Positions 24,146-27,909 of a DNA stretch of 27,909 bases are shown here, piece by piece. The translations under genes were made by a program, and so were the position numbers. The DNA lies in assembly GCA_016715995.1 (NCBI GenBank), contig JADJXF010000002.1:1-27909 (forward strand), given 5' to 3'. The DNA comes from Flavobacteriales bacterium. GTDB lineage: Bacteria; Bacteroidota; Bacteroidia; Flavobacteriales_F; PHOS-HE28. Within the stretch, counting starts at the first letter, position 1. Every line of letters begins with the position of its first letter. The notes below the pieces were generated by a model. It searched no databases and was not told the origin of the DNA. It was given only the letters and a program-made list of their open reading frames with translations.

Positions 24146-25995
24146 CGGCGGCGTGGCTTCTTGGGCTTCTTGCGGAAGAACTTCTCCTGGGCGATCAGGT
24201 CCGCGTCGAGCATGCGTTGCATCACGTCGGGCCGCGTGATGGTATCGGTGAGGTACTGCTCGATCAAGAGGCTCGCGATCGGTGCCGCCCAAGTGCCGCC
24301 GAAGCCGCTGTTCTCCACATACACCGCCATGGCGATCTGCGGGTCTTCCATGGGCGCGAAGCAGACGAAGACGGCATGGTCCTGCCCGTGGGGGTTCTCG
24401 GCGGTGCCGGTCTTGCCGCACACGGTGATGTCCTTGAGCCGTGCGTTCTTCGCCGTGCCGCCGGGCTCATTCACCACGCGCCGCATGCCCTCCTGGATAT
24501 GGTCGAACCAGTGCGGCGCGGCTTCGACCACGTGCTTCTCGCGGTACTTGGCCTGCAGGCTGTCGGCCTCGCCTACCGCGCGCACCACGTGCGGATCGTA
24601 GTACCAGCCCTTGTTGGCGAATATGGCGGCGAGGTTGGCCATCTGGATGGTACGGTGAGCACTTCGCCCTGACCGATGCTCGCGCTGTAGATGGTGCTGA
24701 AGGCCCAGCGCTCCTTGCCGTACTTGCGGTCGTAGTAGGCGGGGCCGGGGATGTTGCCGCCCTTGAGCGAAGGGAGGTCGAGCCGCGGCTTGTCGCCAAG
24801 TCCGAAGCCATGCATGCGGCGCTCCCACTCGGCCAGGCCCAGGGCGGCATCGCGGAAGCGGCTCTTCTTGTCGAGCTTGCGCTCGACGATGCGGTCGAAG
24901 ACGGCGTAGTAGTAGGGTTGCAGGAGAACTGGATGGCCTGCTCGATGTTAGCAGGCCGTGGGATGGTTGTGGCAGCCCACCAGGTTCTTGTTGCACGGGA
25001 AGCTGCTGTTCACGGAGATCACCCTCATCAAGCGCGATGAGCGATTGCACGATCTTGAAGATGCTGCCCGGCGGGTATTGCGCCTGCAGGGCGCGATCGA
25101 ATAGCGGCTTGATGGAATCGTGCTGCAGGGCGGCGTAGTTGGCGTTGCGCACGCGGCCCACGAGCAGCTCCGGGTCGTAGGCCGGGCTGCTCACCAGGCA
25201 GAGCACCTCGCCGGTCTTCGGGTCGAGCGCCACGATGCTGCCCCTTCTTGTGCTGCATGAGCTGCTCCCCCAGCCGCTGCATATCGGCATCGATCCCGGT
25301 GTAGAGGTCCTTGCCCTCGATGGCGAGCGTGTCGTAGCGCCCCTCTGAGGCTGCTTTGATGTTGTTGTGTGGACATCGACGAGCACGCAGGCACGCCGCG
25401 CCTTCCCGCGCAGCTCCTCTTCGTAATGCTCCAGCCCGCCCAGCCGATCACGTCGCCGGGCTTGTGAAGTAGGGGTCGGCTGCGACCTTGGCGGGGCTCA
25501 CTTCGCTGAGGTAGCCGGCATGTGCCCGCCCACGCGCGGTGGGTAAGTGCGCAGGGTGCGGCTCCGGCCGTAGAAGCCGGGGTAGCTGTGCAGGTGCACG
25601 CTGATGGCCGCGAACTGCCGTGCGGTGATCGCTTCTCGATCACGCTCGGCTTGGACAGCGAATACGTGCGCGCCTCGGCGATCCGCTGCTTGAGGGTCGG
25701 GCGGCATGGTCGACCAGTGCGAAGGCCGCGGTATCGAAGCGTTCACCTCACGCGGCACCATCATCAGGTCGTACACTGGCGTGTTGGCCACGAGAAGCTT
25801 CCCGTTGCGGTCGTAGATGAAGCCGCGCGCGGGGTAGCCGGTAATCTTGCGTCTCCGGCTTATGCTCGCTGCGCTGGCCTTCCATCTGTCATCGACCACT
25901 TGAATCCAGAAGAGGCGAGCAGGAAGATGAAGGCGATTGCGAATCCCCCCTGCGATGAGCACGTATTTGCGCCCCTCGAGTTCGCCTGCGCTTGC
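24142..25995 (-). CDS. mrdA: Penicillin-binding protein 2 (MrdA), multiply frameshifted; start not visible
   Basis: Transpeptidase of the elongasome, working with RodA. N-terminal EGRKYVLIAGGI and LFWIQVVDDRWKASA form the membrane anchor, then ITGYPARGFIYDRNGKLLVA and NTPVYDLMMVPREV, the conserved PBP2 dimerisation part. The active-site SxxK is YPPGSIFKIV (about 25050-25070). SxN is FSCNP (about 24915-24935). KTG is VCGKTGTAENPHGQ (about 24400-24420), followed by FVCFAPMEDPQIAMAVYVEN and GTWAAPIASLLIEQYL. It ends FRKKPKKPRRR, with TGA overlapping the rodA ATG. Length ~615 residues is normal. No clear start codon survives upstream of EGRKYVL, so the 25995 end is approximate. Many indels are spread over the gene. 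Confidence 0.9.
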
Positions 25996-26514
25996 GTTCG
26001 GCGGTGCGCGAGGTGAGCAGCTGCGCCCTTTACCGCGCAGGCAGAGGCCCAAGGTGAATGCCGCGCGCTGAGCACTGCGCGCAGCAGGGTGACGAAGGCG
26101 TCGAAGCGGTGCAGCTCCACGAAGAAGAGCCACAGGTGATGCACGGCGATGAGCACGCCCGCGTTGGTGGCGAACCGCGAGGCCGGTGCTGGGCACCGTG
26201 GGGTGCATGCCGAACTCATAGCCGTCGCGGGGGAGCCGAGCGCCGCAGGTGCTTGCGCACGAACATGAGCCACACGAGGCGCTCGTGTGCATGCCGGGCG
26301 TGCTGGCGAAGATGTCCATGACCAGGCCGGTGGCCGCGCCGATGAGCAAGCCCGCCCATGCCGGCAATTCGAAGGGCAGCATGATGAGGAAGAGCACGTA
26401 GAGGTAGGGCACCATCCAGCCATGGGCCAGGTCCACCTGTCGACCAACAGCAGCCCTGCAGCAGGAGCAGCAGCACGAAGCGGCGCCAAGGTTCGCGGCG
26501 ATGCCCTGGAAAAT
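25996..26514 (-). CDS. mreD: Rod shape-determining protein MreD, frameshifted; ends approximate
   Basis: Small membrane protein of the elongasome. Recognised pieces: IFQGIAANL and RRFVLLLLLQG in broken frames, DLAHGWMVPYLYVLFLIMLP, FELPAWAGLLIGAATGLVMD, IFASTPGMHTSA, then DGYEFGMHPTVPSTGLA, AVHHLWLFFVELHRFDAF, VTLLRAVLSA and FTLGLCL. This hydrophobic pattern with the HGWMVPYLYVL start fits Bacteroidota MreD (~165 residues). Start and stop codons are obscured by indels. Its 3' end runs into the PBP2 reading without a visible break, and its 5' end overlaps the mreC end. Confidence 0.75.
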
Positions 26515-27327
26515 GGCTCGTCCTGGCGCTGGATGAGTGAATCGCGCTCGGCACGGTGGATGTCAAGTGCACCACGTACGTAGCCGCTGCGGCTCAGGTC
26601 CTCGAAGAGCCGCACGATCACGGCTTGATCCGGCCTTCCCGGTGGACTACTGACCTCGGCCACCACGCCCCACGGGCATCGGTGGGGAACACGCCATCGC
26701 CGCCCATGGTTTCCACGGTGTCACCAGCGGCCACGCGCACGTGCTTGGGATATCGACCATCGATGCCGTGGCGGGTCATTCGTATCCCAACAAGGCCCGA
26801 AGTTTCCGATTCGGTTGAGCTTCACGTCGGTCTTTCACCAAGGGGTTGAGCACCTTATCACCGATGTGAACCGCTCGCTGGCATCGTGCACCACGCCCAC
26901 GATGCCATCAGGCCAATCACGCCCATGCCGGGCAGCACGCCGTTCGATGTCCCTTGTCGAGGGTGATGGTTGCGCCGCTTGTGATAGGTGGCGCTCACCA
27001 CCTTGGCCGATGCAATCGGTAGAGCCGCTCCGTGAGGCTATCGCCGGCGGGGGCACCGATCGCACCTCGCGCTGTCCGCCAGGCCGAAGCCCGGTTGCGC
27101 CATTGCGTGTCTCAGCGACCAGACGCTCGTTCACGGCACGCAGGCTGGTGTGCTCGGTGACCTGGCGCTGCCAGTCGAAGAGGGTTCCGGCCACGGCGTT
27201 GCTGCTGTTGACCTGGCCACCGCCCGTGATGATGCTCCCGGAATAGAGCAGGCCCATTGCGAGAATCATCAGGCGATGGGCAACAAGGTATCGCGGACGC
27301 GGAGGAGTGCTGGAAGAGGTCGCGCAT
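26515..27327 (-). CDS. mreC: Rod shape-determining protein MreC, frameshifted
   Basis: Periplasmic scaffold of the elongasome. From the ATG at 27327, MRDLFQ, then after an indel YLVAHRLMILAMGLLYSGSI (membrane anchor), ITGGGQVNSSNAVAGTLFDW, and QRQVTEHTSLRAVNERLVAE, which is the coiled-coil. The beta-rich part is badly shifted: ERFTSVIRC, the RAVHIGDKVLNPLVK-like and RMTRHGIDGRYPKHVRVAAG stretches, then DTVETMGGDGVFPTDARGVV, AEVSS and AVIVRLFEDLSRSGYV before IHRAERDSLIQRQDEP. About 270 residues, usual length. The end is placed where the text passes into mreD. The gap to mreB is 74 bases. Confidence 0.8.
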
Positions 27328-27401
27328 GGTGCTTTTGTAGATGTCCGCCCGCCCACACCGGCCTAGGTCGGCTGGGCGCGACATTGTCACTTGCCCCTGC
27401 G

Positions 27402-27909
27402 TCATTCCCGCATCAGGAATTGGAAGCGGTCGATGTTCTTCAGCGCGATGCCGGTGCCGCGTGCCACGGCGCGCAGGGGATGCTTCGCCACATGCACCGG
27501 CAATTTGGTCTTGATGCTGATGCGGCTTGTCGAGCCCGCGCAGCAACGCGCCGCCGCCGGCCAGGTAGATGCCGGTCTTGTAGATATCGGCGCTCAATTC
27601 GGGCGCCTCCAACGCGCTGAGGATGGCCTCTTCGATCTTGCTGAGCTCTTGTCAGCGCCTGCGCGATCTCGCATAGGTGACGGTGATTTCCTTGGGACGC
27701 CCGTCATGAGGTCGCTTGGCCGCGCACGGCGTAATCGGGCGGGGGCTGTCGAGCTCGTGAGCGCGCGGCGCCCACTTCGATCTTGATGGTCTCGGCGGTG
27801 CCTTCTCGCCCACCAGGATGTTGTGCTGGCGGCGCATGTATTCCTCGATGTCCTGGGTGAACTCGTCGCCGGCCACGGATGTTCTTGTCGCACACGATTC
27901 CGCCGAGTG
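27402..27909 (-). CDS. mreB: Rod shape-determining protein MreB, C-terminal part (runs off the window, frameshifted)
   Basis: Actin-like cytoskeletal filament that guides elongation. Visible, in broken frames: CDKNIR, GDEFTQDIEEYMRRQHNILV and GEK, the IKIEVGAA region, the MTGVPKEITVTYA-like stretch, EEAILSALEAPELSADIYKT, and GIYLAGGGALLRGLDK, the phosphate-2/adenosine motif. The end reads NIDRFQFLMRE then TGA at 27402-27404. It is the promoter-proximal gene of the mreB-mreC-mreD-mrdA-rodA cluster on the minus strand; the N-terminal half lies beyond 27909. No terminator is seen between mreB and mreC. Confidence 0.9.

Noticed and set aside
1..27909. tRNA, rRNA or insertion-sequence genes
   Set aside because: No cloverleaf with conserved T-loop, no rRNA sequence and no transposase motif was found by eye; the cassette at 17.9-22.9 kb shows no integrase.

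Overview
The window looks like a chromosomal segment of a GC-rich Bacteroidota, probably Flavobacteriales-related. The evidence is the gene set (mreB-mreC-mreD-mrdA-rodA order, a PhoR-like kinase of the flavobacterial type, a parvulin-domain PpiD, AspS, DusB, MtfA) and a repeatedly seen promoter element, TAnnTT(C/G)(G/C), a GC-shifted form of the Bacteroidota -7 box TAnnTTTG. Lineage is inferred from protein style, not from a marker search.

Sequence quality is uneven. At about 1-7.1 kb and 23-27.9 kb essential genes (aspS, mreB, mrdA, rodA) are each broken by several single-base frameshifts, while 12.6-23 kb is almost clean. These breaks are best read as uncorrected long-read indels, so such genes are annotated as one CDS across frames.

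Layout. 1-7.1 kb: 3' end of a LolC/E-type ABC permease; dusB, divergent from a Cys/Met PLP enzyme over a symmetric hairpin promoter; a minus-strand hypothetical gene; ppk2; aspS; guanine deaminase; mtfA. 7.2-12.4 kb: Na/Pi cotransporter with PhoU domain, divergent from a PhoR-like histidine kinase; a secreted DRGH-type nuclease; a MurG-like glycosyltransferase. 12.6-16 kb: trmB, a cysteine-less MGMT/ATL homologue, and ppiD with a clear terminator. 16-17.6 kb: an HTH regulator preceded by a 21-bp heptad-like tandem repeat, and an unknown helical protein with a terminator.

17.6-23 kb is the accessory part and the most interesting one. It holds a HIRAN-domain protein, a hypothetical protein, a beta-class DNA methyltransferase with a C-terminal restriction-endonuclease-like domain, a HEPN-like protein that overlaps a DUF4145 protein, and a small protein sharing its C-terminal module with the HIRAN protein. 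The set is flanked by direct copies of a TGGACA-rich repeat and contains large intergenic hairpins. It is a candidate DNA-modification/defence cassette; this is inference.

23-27.9 kb: the minus-strand cell-elongation operon mreB (partial), mreC, mreD, mrdA (PBP2), rodA.
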